From assembly GCF_009601505.1 (NCBI RefSeq), contig NZ_WITC01000070.1:7501-71500 (forward strand): a stretch of 64,000 nucleotides of DNA. Direction: 5' to 3'. Source of the stretch: Sinorhizobium terangae. Lineage in GTDB: Bacteria > Pseudomonadota > Alphaproteobacteria > Rhizobiales > Rhizobiaceae. Below the pieces are notes generated by a model. That model worked only from the letters and a program-made list of their open reading frames with translations, searched no databases and was not told the DNA's origin. Shown piece by piece: positions 30,015-39,830 of the stretch (its first letter is position 1; every line of letters starts with the position of its first letter). The position numbers and the translations under genes were made by a program.

Positions 30015-30040
30015 GAGAAGAAGGCGACGGAATTTTCGTC

Positions 30041-31840
30041 GTGGGAGCGGGAGACTTGGTAGAAGTCTTGCAGGGCGATCTCGAGGATATCGAAGGGCGG
30101 GCATCGGCGCGCAGCGAGCGCCGATGGGCGCACCCCTTCACGCTGATCCGGCGCCTGTTCGGCAATGCCGTCTTTTCGAGCCTCACCCGGCGCATCGTCT
30201 TCTTCAACCTCGTCGCGCTCGTGGTGCTCGTCGGCGGCATCATGTATCTCAACCAGTTCCGCGAGGGCCTGATCGACGCCCGGGTGGAAAGCCTGCTCAC
30301 CCAGGGCGAGATCATCGCCGGGGCCATTTCGGCCTCCGCCTCGGTCGACACCAACTCGATCACCATCGATCCGGAAAAACTGCTCGAACTGCAGGCCGGT
30401 GAAAGCATCACGCCGCTGCCGAACGACGAGGATCTCGAATTCCCGATCATCCAGGAGCGTGTAGCACCGGTCCTCAGACGGCTGATTTCGCCGACGCGGA
30501 CGCGCGCCCGTCTCTTCGACGCCGATGCCGATCTCCTGCTCGACTCCCGCCACCTCTATAGCGGCGGCCAGGTGCTGCGCTTCGACCTTCCGCCGGTCGA
30601 CCCGGAAACGACCGGCATCGCCGACAAGCTCAGCATGTGGCTCAACCGGCTGCTGCAGCCGGGCGACCTGCCGCTCTACAAGGAGCCGCCGGGCGGCAAC
30701 GGCTCGATCTATCCGGAGGTGATGAATGCGCTGACCGGTGTGCGCGGCGCCGTCGTGCGGGTGACGGAGAAGGGCGAGCTCATCGTTTCGGTCGCAGTGC
30801 CGGTGCAGCGTTTCCGCGCCGTGCTTGGCGTACTCCTGCTTTCGACGCAGGCGGGCGACATCGACAAGATCGTCCATGCCGAGCGCCTGGCCATCATCCG
30901 CGTCTTCGGTGTTGCCGCGCTCGTCAACGTGATCCTGTCGCTGCTTCTGTCGTCGACGATCGCCAATCCGCTGAGAAGGCTGTCGGCTGCCGCGATCCGC
31001 GTGCGCCGCGGCGGCGCTAAGGAACGGGAGGAAATCCCGGATTTCTCGTCGCGCCAGGACGAAATCGGTAACCTCTCCGTGGCGCTTCGGGAAATGACGA
31101 CGGCGCTCTATGACCGCATCGCGGCGATCGAAAACTTTGCCGCCGACGTCAGCCACGAGCTCAAGAACCCGCTCACGTCGCTGCGCAGCGCCGTCGAGAC
31201 CCTGCCGCTCGCGCGCAACGACGACTCGAAGAAGCGGCTGCTCGACGTCATCCAGCATGACGTACGCCGCCTCGACCGGCTGATCAGCGATATCTCCGAC
31301 GCCTCGCGGCTCGATGCCGAACTGGCGCGCAGCGACGCCAAGAAGATCGACCTGGAGAAGCTGCTCGGCGATCTCATCGATATTTCCCGACAGATCCGCA
31401 GCAAGAAGAAGCCGGTGCTCCTCGACTTCGTCATCGACCGCAAGGACAATCCGCGGGCAAGCTTTGTCGTCAACGGCTACGAGCTGCGCATCGGCCAGAT
31501 CGTCACGAACCTCATCGAAAATGCCCGCTCCTTCGTGCCCGAGCAGAATGGCCGCATCGTCGTGCGCCTGACCCGGTCGCGGTCCCGCTGCATCGTCTAT
31601 GTCGAAGACAACGGACCAGGCATCCAGGCCGAAGACATCGATCGCATTTTCGAACGCTTCTATACCGACCGGCCGGAGGGCGAGGACTTTGGCCAGAATT
31701 CCGGCCTCGGCCTTTCGATCTCGCGCCAGATCGCCGAAGCGCATGGCGGCACGCTGAAGGCGGAAAACATCGTCGGCCAGGGCGGGCACGTGACCGGCGC
31801 CCGCTTCATCCTCGCGCTGCCCGCCGAGCCGCACCAGTGA
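30041..31840 (+). CDS. chvG: Sensor histidine kinase ChvG (ExoS)
   Basis: A membrane sensor kinase of about 599 residues from the GTG at 30041. The exact start is uncertain: TTG codons at 30056 and 30068 are in frame, and the best RBS (AGGAGAAG at 30013) is far upstream. Two membrane segments (about 52-70 and 287-307) flank a periplasmic sensor domain, followed by a HAMP linker, the phosphoacceptor His at about 372 (DVSHELKNPLTS) and an ATPase domain with DNGPGI and SGLGLSIS. In Sinorhizobium it is ExoS, controlling succinoglycan. The stop overlaps the next start (GTGA). Confidence 0.95.
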   Translation: MGAGDLVEVLQGDLEDIEGRASARSERRWAHPFTLIRRLFGNAVFSSLTRRIVFFNLVALVVLVGGIMYLNQFREGLIDARVESLLTQGEIIAGAISASASVDTNSITIDPEKLLELQAGESITPLPNDEDLEFPIIQERVAPVLRRLISPTRTRARLFDADADLLLDSRHLYSGGQVLRFDLPPVDPETTGIADKLSMWLNRLLQPGDLPLYKEPPGGNGSIYPEVMNALTGVRGAVVRVTEKGELIVSVAVPVQRFRAVLGVLLLSTQAGDIDKIVHAERLAIIRVFGVAALVNVILSLLLSSTIANPLRRLSAAAIRVRRGGAKEREEIPDFSSRQDEIGNLSVALREMTTALYDRIAAIENFAADVSHELKNPLTSLRSAVETLPLARNDDSKKRLLDVIQHDVRRLDRLISDISDASRLDAELARSDAKKIDLEKLLGDLIDISRQIRSKKKPVLLDFVIDRKDNPRASFVVNGYELRIGQIVTNLIENARSFVPEQNGRIVVRLTRSRSRCIVYVEDNGPGIQAEDIDRIFERFYTDRPEGEDFGQNSGLGLSISRQIAEAHGGTLKAENIVGQGGHVTGARFILALPAEPHQ

Positions 31841-32295
31841 CCGCGCCTACCTGCAATATCCACGCAACGGCCATCGTTCTCGGCTCGACCGGATTTCTGA
31901 TTACCGGCCCTTCCGGTTCGGGCAAGTCGGCCCTGGCGCTTTCCTGCATTTCCGAGGCGAGGCGGCGCGGACGTTTCGCGGCACTCGTCGCCGACGACCG
32001 GGTCGACCTCAGCCTTTTAAACGATCGGATAATCGCCCGGTGCCCCCCATCCATTCGCGGCCTGATCGAGATCCGCGGCGGCGGCATCGTCGCCGCCGAA
32101 ACGGTTTCGGCCTGCGTTCTCGACTGGGCGATTATGCCGGTCCGACCGTCCGGCGATGAGCGTCTGCCGCCCGAGAACGAAGAGCTGCAGCTAGATATTG
32201 GGCGAAGTCTGCCGCTGTTGCGCGTTCCCGTTGAAAACCTCGTTTCGCCTCTCGATGCACTGCACGCGCTGCTACCCAAAAATCTAGCACTTTAG
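31837..32295 (+). CDS. hprK: Short HPr kinase/phosphorylase HprK
   Basis: A 152-residue protein equal to only the C-terminal kinase domain of the roughly 310-residue HprK of Firmicutes. Walker A is GPSGSGKS at residues 24-31, and the HprK signature follows (LIEIRGGGIV). It starts at a GTG overlapping the chvG stop. It would phosphorylate or dephosphorylate a serine on HPr, encoded two genes later. Rhizobia lack the carbon-catabolite CcpA system, so its role is in signalling; a link to ChvG-ChvI is suggested by the overlap. Confidence 0.9.
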   Translation: MTAPTCNIHATAIVLGSTGFLITGPSGSGKSALALSCISEARRRGRFAALVADDRVDLSLLNDRIIARCPPSIRGLIEIRGGGIVAAETVSACVLDWAIMPVRPSGDERLPPENEELQLDIGRSLPLLRVPVENLVSPLDALHALLPKNLAL

Positions 32296-32450
32296 CCTTA
32301 TCCGAAGGCATAAGGGCTGCTTTTTCGGCATTTTTGGCTTGCACTTCCCCTTTTCCTTGCCAAGATGGCCGCCCCAACAGGTGGACGAAATTGCTGCATT
32401 GCGATATCTGACCATCAACGAGTTGCTATGCAGTTGGAGCAAAGATACCC

Positions 32451-32852
32451 ATGATCGGACTTGTGCTTGTCACCCATGGCAAGCTGGCGGAAGAGTTTCG
32501 GCATGCTTTGGAGCATGTGGTCGGTCCGCAAAAAGCTATCGAGACCGTGTGCATCGGGCCCGAGGACGACATGGACCAGCGGCGTCAGGATATCCTCGAT
32601 GCGGTCGCGGGCGCGGACGAGGGCAATGGCGTCATCATCCTGACGGACATGTTCGGCGGCACGCCTTCCAACCTTGCCATCTCGGTGATGCGCAGCGGCA
32701 GCGTCGAGGTGATCGCGGGGGTCAATCTGCCGATGCTGATCAAACTTGCCGGGGTTCGCGGCGAGAGTGACATGGACAAGGCCCTCGTCGAGGCCTCCGA
32801 GGCGGGGCGCAAATACATCAATGTCGCCAGCCGCGTGCTGAGTGGAAAATGA
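32451..32852 (+). CDS. PTS EIIA component, mannose type
   Basis: A 133-residue EIIA(Man) family protein, with phosphoacceptor His9 in LVLVTHGKLAEEF and DMFGGTPSNLA. No EIIB, EIIC or EIID partners are near, so it is probably a regulatory EIIA that receives phosphate from HPr and has no sugar to carry. It starts at ATG 32451 and overlaps the HPr gene by four bases. Confidence 0.92.
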   Translation: MIGLVLVTHGKLAEEFRHALEHVVGPQKAIETVCIGPEDDMDQRRQDILDAVAGADEGNGVIILTDMFGGTPSNLAISVMRSGSVEVIAGVNLPMLIKLAGVRGESDMDKALVEASEAGRKYINVASRVLSGK

Positions 32853-33142
32853 TGGACCATCGCCCGGACATGTCGCTGACTCGGGAGCTGCTGATCATCA
32901 ACAAACGCGGCTTGCATGCACGCGCTTCGGCGAAATTCGTCCAGACCGTCGAAGCCTATGATGCCGAGATCACCGTCTCCAAGGACGGCATGACGGTCGG
33001 CGGCACGTCAATCATGGGGCTGATGATGCTCGCCGCCAGCACGGGCTGCACCGTTTTCGTGACCGCCAGCGGCGTGCAGGCGGAAGAGGCGCTCAACGCC
33101 CTCGACGCCTTGGTGCGCGACAAGTTCGGCGAAGAGATCTGA
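32849..33142 (+). CDS. ptsH: Phosphocarrier protein HPr
   Basis: A 97-residue HPr from ATG 32849, which overlaps the EIIA stop (ATGATGG; 32852 and 32870 are also possible). The active-site His23 is in NKRGLHARASAKF, and the regulatory serine region is GTSIMGLMML. It accepts phosphate from EI-type enzymes and passes it to EIIA. Together with HprK and EIIA it forms a partial, probably nitrogen- or energy-linked, phosphotransferase chain cotranscribed with chvG. Confidence 0.95.
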   Translation: MMDHRPDMSLTRELLIINKRGLHARASAKFVQTVEAYDAEITVSKDGMTVGGTSIMGLMMLAASTGCTVFVTASGVQAEEALNALDALVRDKFGEEI

Positions 33143-33200
33143 CGCGGTTCGTCGCGCGATCAGACCGAGGGTCACTTCCCGCGCATCGCCCGATATAAAC

Positions 33201-33220
33201 ATATAAAGACTTCTTTATAT
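33201..33220. promoter_or_regulatory. Perfect inverted repeat before ahcY, candidate SahR operator
   Basis: ATATAAAGA at 33201-33209 and TCTTTATAT at 33212-33220 are exact reverse complements separated by two bases. A nested half site, CGATATAAA at 33191-33199, also matches TTTATATCG at 33214-33222. It lies about 134 bases before ahcY. Proteobacterial ahcY genes are commonly controlled by SahR, an ArsR-type regulator of methionine metabolism, with AT-rich palindromic sites. I assign it on symmetry and position. Confidence 0.55.
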
Positions 33221-33353
33221 CGCGGTTGCCCTACCCGTCGATTCCTGATAGACCGTGGCCACTCTCCCCGCGATCCTGCGCGGGAGGCATTGTTATGCCG
33301 CCAGAAGGCCAAGGGGCCGGCGCGGCCGGAAGAGATCAGCCCTGGAGAACTCC

Positions 33354-34754
<1,401 letters not shown>

Positions 34755-34784
34755 TCGTTAGCCGGACAATCCACAAGATGTTGT

Positions 34785-34821
34785 GGCCGCGATCTTGACA
34801 GGAGATCGCGGCCTCTTTTTT
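34785..34821 (+). terminator. Rho-independent terminator of ahcY
   Basis: GGCCGCGATCT at 34785-34795 and AGATCGCGGCC at 34803-34813 form a perfect eleven-base stem with a seven-base loop, followed by TCTTTTTT. Confidence 0.93.
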
Positions 34822-34870
34822 GAGCCGCGCACTTTCCGGCGATTCGTCAAACAAGTATGCTTAAGTCATT

Positions 34871-34927
34871 GATTCGTGACGCTACTGCAGCGTCCTTCGC
34901 GCGTCTCAAAAGACGCGCAGCGCTGGA
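34871..34927 (+). repeat. Mosaic intergenic repeat, copy E, before divL
   Basis: GATTCGTGACGCTACTGCAGCG, then GCGCGTCTCAAAAGACGCGC and AGCGCTGGAGG. The inner stem GCGCGTCT/AGACGCGC is perfect. The repeat overlaps the first codons of the longest divL frame, which argues for a later divL start. Confidence 0.65.
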
Positions 34928-35000
34928 GGGCGGACCTTCGAGTGTCACGGATGGGGATGTCTTGTCGGACATGCGGCAAACAGACGGAGACAGACCGGGG

Positions 35001-37580
35001 ATGCAATCGCAACTGACGCAAACCCCTTTCAGGGGTTTCGGTGCATGGCGGCGTAAGGTCGGCGGCAACTTCCGGACAAACGGGGACGGCGGCGCCATGG
35101 AAACTGAACGATCGACGCTTTTCGGCGGGGACCTTGGGGCGCCTACACTGGTGCGGCGGTTGCTCGCAAGCACCGTGTTCTTCGCGGCGACCGACGCAGC
35201 GGCCCAGGCGTCGACGCCCGTGGCCAAGGCCATATTCGGCTCCTCCGAAGTCGTCACCTTTTCCGTGCTGATCGGCGTTATTTCCGCCGCCATGATTTCT
35301 GCCATCTGGCTCATCCGCCAGCGCGGCAATATCGAGGCCGAGAACCGCGAACTGAGGTCCGGACTTTCCGATGCAAACCAGCGGATTTCCCGTTTCCAGG
35401 CCCTCATCGCCGACAAGAACCGGCGCATCGTGATCTGGGACGGTCTGGCCGAACGCCCCGAGTTCCTCGGACAGCTTCCCGTCGAAACCGGCGCTCCGCA
35501 GGACGACCGCACTTTTCTCGCCTTCGGACGCTGGCTCAAGGCGCCATCAGCCAGCCAGCTCGAGAAGGCGATCGAGACATTGCGCGCGCAGGCGCAAAGC
35601 TTCGACCTCGTGCTCGAAACGCAGCGCAACGAGGTGCTGGAAGCCCAGGGCCGCGTTTCCGGCGGACGGGCATTCGTGCGTTTCATCGCGCTCAACAATC
35701 TCCGCGCCGAACTTGCCGAGCTGAAACTGGAACGCGATCGTCTGCACGCATCGCTGTCGACCTTCCGCACGCTGCTCGACGCCATCGACCTGCCTGTCTG
35801 GCAACGGACCGCCGACGGCAAGCTCGAATGGGTCAACGAAGCCTATGCCGAGGCAGTCGAGACACAGAGCACGAGCCTCGCCGTCGCCGAAGGGCGCGAA
35901 TTGCTTTCGACTGCGGCGCGCGAAAAAATCCGCGCCGTTTCAACCCTTGAAACGCCTTTCAGCGACAAAGTTTCGACAGTGGTCAAGGGCAATCGCACTT
36001 TCTTTGATGTCGTCGACGCCCGCAGCCCGGTCGGCTCGGCCGGCATCGCCATCGACGTCTCCGGCACCGAGGCCGTGCGCGAGGAGCTTGCCCGCACCTT
36101 GAAGAGCCATGCGGAGACGCTCGACCATCTGGCCACGCCCGTAGCGATCTTCGACGGCAATCAGCGCCTGCAGTTCTACAACCAGGCGTTCCAGCGGCTC
36201 TGGAACCTCGACATGGGCTTCCTCGAGCGCAAGCCCGACAACGGGGAGGTGCTCGACCGGCTGCGGGCCGGCGGCAAGCTTCCCGAACAGCTCAACTGGA
36301 AACAATGGAAGGCCAATGCGCTGTCCGTCTATCAGGCGCTCGATACGCAATCCGACCTCTGGCACCTGCCGAACGGCCAGACGCTCCGCGTCTTCGCCAC
36401 CGCCCGGCCGCAGGGCGGCGCAACCTGGGTCTTCGAGAACCTGACCGAGAAGGTCGATCTTGAAACCCGTTACAATACCCTGCTCCAGGTCCAGGGCGAA
36501 ACGATCGACCATCTCGCCGAAGGGGTCGCGGTGTTCGGGCCAGATGGCCGCATCCGGCTTTCCAACCCGGCCTTCCGGGCGATCTGGGGCATCAGCGAGG
36601 CGGAGGCCAAGCCCGGTACGCATATTCGCGCCGTCGAACAGGCGTGCCTGCCATCCTACGACCAGCCGGATGGCTGGAAGCGGTTTGCCCATATCATCAC
36701 CAGCTTCGACGACGAACGGCCGTCGAGCCGCGGCATTCTGGAGTTGCGCACCGGCCTGATCCTCGATTACGCCGTGATCCCGCTGCCGAACGCCCAGACG
36801 ATGCTGACCTTCGTCAACATCACCGACAGCGTCAGGGTCGAGCGCGCCCTGACCGAGAAAAACGAGGCGCTGCGTAAGGCTGACGCCCTGAAAAACGATT
36901 TCGTTCATCACGTCTCCTATGAATTGCGCTCGCCGCTCACAAACATCATCGGCTTCGCCGATCTCCTGAAGACGCCCGCTTTCGGCGAGCTTAACGAGCG
37001 CCAGGCGGAATATGTCGACCATATCGCGACGTCCTCGTCGCTGCTGCTGACGATCGTCAACGATATCCTCGACCTGGCGACCGTCGACGCGGGCATCGTC
37101 GAGCTCGACATGTCCGAGGTGAACCTCGTCGATTTCCTCGACGACGTCGCGCATCAAATGGCCGACAGGCTTGTCGAAAGCGGCGTCGCCTTGCGGGTGG
37201 ATGCGCCCGACAACCTCGGCCGCATGGTCGCGGACCAGCAGCGGCTGAAGCAGATCTTCATCAAGCTTCTCACCAACGCTGCCAACTTTGCGCCCGATGG
37301 CAGCACCATCGATCTCAAGTGCCGGCGTGAAGGCAGCGATTTCGTCTTCTCCGTCAGCGATTCCGGCCCCGGAATCCCGCAGGATGTACTGAACACCGTC
37401 TTCAACCGCTTCGAAAGCTACGGCCAGCACGGCGGCGCCGGTCTCGGACTGTCGATCGTGGAGAGCTTCGTCAGCCTGCACCACGGCACCGTTTCGATCC
37501 GCAGCAAGGAAGGCGAAGGCACCGAGGTCACCTGCCGCATTCCGTCGTCCGAAATGCCGAAGATCATCGCGGCCGAATAA
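35001..37580 (+). CDS. divL: DivL, pseudo-histidine kinase of the CtrA network
   Basis: A sensor-kinase-like protein of about 859 residues. One N-terminal membrane segment (VVTFSVLIGVISAAMISAIW) is followed by a long PAS-containing region, and then by an H-box reading HHVSYELRSPLTN. Tyr stands where the phosphoacceptor His should be, about residue 640 in this numbering, exactly as in Caulobacter DivL. The ATPase domain is intact (LLTNAANFAPDG, DSGPGIP, GAGLGLSIV). DivL binds DivK and controls CckA, hence CtrA and the cell cycle. The frame is open back to 34857; I chose 35001 because repeat copy E covers the start of the longer frame. ATG 34971 and 35097 are alternatives. Confidence 0.88.
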   Translation: MQSQLTQTPFRGFGAWRRKVGGNFRTNGDGGAMETERSTLFGGDLGAPTLVRRLLASTVFFAATDAAAQASTPVAKAIFGSSEVVTFSVLIGVISAAMISAIWLIRQRGNIEAENRELRSGLSDANQRISRFQALIADKNRRIVIWDGLAERPEFLGQLPVETGAPQDDRTFLAFGRWLKAPSASQLEKAIETLRAQAQSFDLVLETQRNEVLEAQGRVSGGRAFVRFIALNNLRAELAELKLERDRLHASLSTFRTLLDAIDLPVWQRTADGKLEWVNEAYAEAVETQSTSLAVAEGRELLSTAAREKIRAVSTLETPFSDKVSTVVKGNRTFFDVVDARSPVGSAGIAIDVSGTEAVREELARTLKSHAETLDHLATPVAIFDGNQRLQFYNQAFQRLWNLDMGFLERKPDNGEVLDRLRAGGKLPEQLNWKQWKANALSVYQALDTQSDLWHLPNGQTLRVFATARPQGGATWVFENLTEKVDLETRYNTLLQVQGETIDHLAEGVAVFGPDGRIRLSNPAFRAIWGISEAEAKPGTHIRAVEQACLPSYDQPDGWKRFAHIITSFDDERPSSRGILELRTGLILDYAVIPLPNAQTMLTFVNITDSVRVERALTEKNEALRKADALKNDFVHHVSYELRSPLTNIIGFADLLKTPAFGELNERQAEYVDHIATSSSLLLTIVNDILDLATVDAGIVELDMSEVNLVDFLDDVAHQMADRLVESGVALRVDAPDNLGRMVADQQRLKQIFIKLLTNAANFAPDGSTIDLKCRREGSDFVFSVSDSGPGIPQDVLNTVFNRFESYGQHGGAGLGLSIVESFVSLHHGTVSIRSKEGEGTEVTCRIPSSEMPKIIAAE

Positions 37581-39088
37581 TGAAGCATCTGCAACGGTTT
37601 CTGAAGGACGAGGCCGCCACCATCGAGCTTGGCGAAGACCTGGCGCTGGCGCTGAAGGCCGGCGATTGCGTCGCCCTGTCCGGCGATCTCGGCGCGGGAA
37701 AATCGACCTTCGCGCGCGCCCTGCTGCGGGCGATCGCCGACGACGAGACGCTCGAAGTGCCGAGTCCCACCTTCACACTCGTGCAAAACTACGACCTGCG
37801 CATCCCCGTCGCGCATTTTGACCTCTATCGCCTCGCCGACGCTTCGGAACTCGACGAACTCGGCTTCGACGAGGCCCTTTCCGACGGAATCTGTCTCGTC
37901 GAATGGCCGGAGAAGGCTGAGGAAGCGCTTCCTTCCGAACGCATCACGCTCACCTTCACACATGAGGGCGATGGACGCCGGCTTGCGATCTCCGCGCCCG
38001 ATATTTCATTCGAGCGAATCTCCCGCTCGCTGGCGATCCGCAGCTTCCTCTCGCAAAGCGGCTACGCGACGGCCCAGCGCCGGCATTTGAGCGGTGACGC
38101 GTCGATCAGGGCCTATGAACGGATTGAAACTGACGGTGAGCCGGCGAAGATTCTCATGGATGCGCCGAGGCATAAGCCGGGCCCCATTCTCCAGGACGGA
38201 AAATATTACCAGCAGCTCGCGCATCTCGCCGAGGACGTCGTTCCATTCGTCGCGATCTCCGAACTGCTGCGCGGACGCGGCTTCGCCGCGCCGGCGATTT
38301 ATGCCCGCGACCTCGACAAGGGCATCCTGCTGATCGAGGATCTGGGCTCCGAGGGCATTCTCGACGCGGAGGGAAGACCGGTCGCCGAGCGCTATCTCGA
38401 AAGCGTACGCGTGCTCGCCCGCCTTCATGGCGAGCCGCCGAAGCGCGAGATTGCCATTGGCGATGGCCTCATCCACCGCGTTCCCGATTTCGATCGCACG
38501 GCGATCAAGATCGAGACGAGCCTGCTGATCGACTGGTACCTGCCATGGAAGCGCGGCGAAGGGGCCTCCGACAGCGAGCGCAAAGAATACTTCGCCATCT
38601 GGGACCAGCTCATCGACGTTCTCGAATCGGCCGAAAAGAACCTGCTGCTGCGCGATTTTCACTCGCCGAACATTCTCTGGCGCGCGGAGCGTAAAGGGCT
38701 CGACCGCGTCGGCATCATCGATTTCCAGGACGCGATGATCGGCCCGACCGCCTATGATGTCGCATCGCTCACGCAGGATGCGCGCGTGACCATCGGCGAG
38801 GATCTTGCCGACCGGCTGATCAATGCCTATCTCGCCGAGCGCAAGGCCTCCGGTCCATTTGACGCGACAAGCTTTCTTCGCGATTGGCACCTGATGTCGG
38901 CGCAACGCAACTGCAAGCTCGCCGGCATCTGGGTCCGGCTGATGCAGCGTGACGGCAAGCCGGGTTATATGAAACACATGCCCCGCACCTTCGCTTATCT
39001 GAACCGTGCGCTCGGCCATGAGGTGCTGACACCCTTGCGCGATTGGTGCATTAAGGCTGGAATCCTGGCTAGCGAATCAGCCAACTGA
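37580..39088 (+). CDS. tsaE: Fusion of TsaE (tRNA t6A ATPase) and an AmgK-like sugar kinase
   Basis: A 502-residue two-domain protein. Residues 1-150 are TsaE, with Walker A GDLGAGKST and TFTLVQNYD; TsaE is the ATPase needed for N6-threonylcarbamoyladenosine in tRNA. Residues 160-502 form an aminoglycoside-phosphotransferase fold with LLRDFHSPNILW and IIDFQDAM, the pattern of AmgK, the anomeric MurNAc/GlcNAc kinase of peptidoglycan recycling. The next gene resembles murU, which acts right after AmgK, supporting that reading. The start shares a base with the divL stop (TAATG). Confidence 0.85.
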   Translation: MKHLQRFLKDEAATIELGEDLALALKAGDCVALSGDLGAGKSTFARALLRAIADDETLEVPSPTFTLVQNYDLRIPVAHFDLYRLADASELDELGFDEALSDGICLVEWPEKAEEALPSERITLTFTHEGDGRRLAISAPDISFERISRSLAIRSFLSQSGYATAQRRHLSGDASIRAYERIETDGEPAKILMDAPRHKPGPILQDGKYYQQLAHLAEDVVPFVAISELLRGRGFAAPAIYARDLDKGILLIEDLGSEGILDAEGRPVAERYLESVRVLARLHGEPPKREIAIGDGLIHRVPDFDRTAIKIETSLLIDWYLPWKRGEGASDSERKEYFAIWDQLIDVLESAEKNLLLRDFHSPNILWRAERKGLDRVGIIDFQDAMIGPTAYDVASLTQDARVTIGEDLADRLINAYLAERKASGPFDATSFLRDWHLMSAQRNCKLAGIWVRLMQRDGKPGYMKHMPRTFAYLNRALGHEVLTPLRDWCIKAGILASESAN

Positions 39089-39097
39089 CAGGAAATC

Positions 39098-39829
39098 ATG
39101 CCCATCACCAATGCCATGGTGCTTGCGGCCGGACTGGGCACCCGCCTTCGGCCAATCACCGATACACTGCCGAAGCCACTCGTCCGGATCGCCGGCAAGC
39201 CAATGATCGACTACGTGCTGGACATCCTGGCGGCCGCCGGCGTGACCAAGGCGGCGGTGAACGTTCATCACTTTGCCGACCAGATGGAAGAGCATCTCCG
39301 TCGCCGTGAGACGCCGCATATCCTGATTTCGGACGAGCGCGGCGCCTTGATGAATTCCGGCGGCGGGCTTGCCAAGGGGCTGAAGCTGCTGGACGACGGG
39401 CCGCTGATCGTCATGAATGCCGATCTCTTCTGGATCGGCGAGGAGGCGGGAAAGCCGAGCAATCTTCAAAGGCTTGCCGATTTCTTCGATCCGCAGAAGA
39501 TGGACATGGCACTCCTCTGCGTGCGCCTCGAGGATACGACCGGGCACAACGGCAAGAAGGATTTTTCGCTCGCCGAGGACGGCAGGCTCGCGCGCTACGA
39601 GGACGGCATGGACAGTCCCGTCGTTTATGCCGGCGCGATCGCCATGGAGTCGCGCCTCTTTGCCGATGCGCCGAGCGATGCCTTCAACCTCAACATCTAT
39701 TTCGATCGCGCGATCGCCAGAGGACGCCTCTTCGGGCTGATGCTCGACGGCCACTGGATGACCGTCGGCACACCGGAAGCGATCGGTGAAGCCGAGGCGG
39801 TCGTAAAGCGCTTCCAGCCGGGAGGATAG
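39098..39829 (+). CDS. murU: Nucleotidyltransferase, probable MurNAc-1-phosphate uridylyltransferase (MurU-like)
   Basis: A 243-residue sugar-phosphate nucleotidyltransferase. The N-terminal loop AAGLGTRLRPITDTLPKPL is the nucleotide-binding signature, followed by NADLFWIG for the metal site and DGHWMTVGTPEAI near the end. In AmgK-MurU recycling this enzyme makes UDP-MurNAc, bypassing the fosfomycin-sensitive MurA step. The assignment leans on its position nine bases after the TsaE-AmgK gene; other nucleotidyltransferases of this family are possible. Confidence 0.75.
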   Translation: MPITNAMVLAAGLGTRLRPITDTLPKPLVRIAGKPMIDYVLDILAAAGVTKAAVNVHHFADQMEEHLRRRETPHILISDERGALMNSGGGLAKGLKLLDDGPLIVMNADLFWIGEEAGKPSNLQRLADFFDPQKMDMALLCVRLEDTTGHNGKKDFSLAEDGRLARYEDGMDSPVVYAGAIAMESRLFADAPSDAFNLNIYFDRAIARGRLFGLMLDGHWMTVGTPEAIGEAEAVVKRFQPGG

Positions 39830-39830
39830 C

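Noticed and set aside
33143-33353. A SAH or SAM riboswitch before ahcY
   Set aside because: I could not fit the conserved pseudoknot core of these riboswitches; the prominent signal is a DNA-type palindrome instead.
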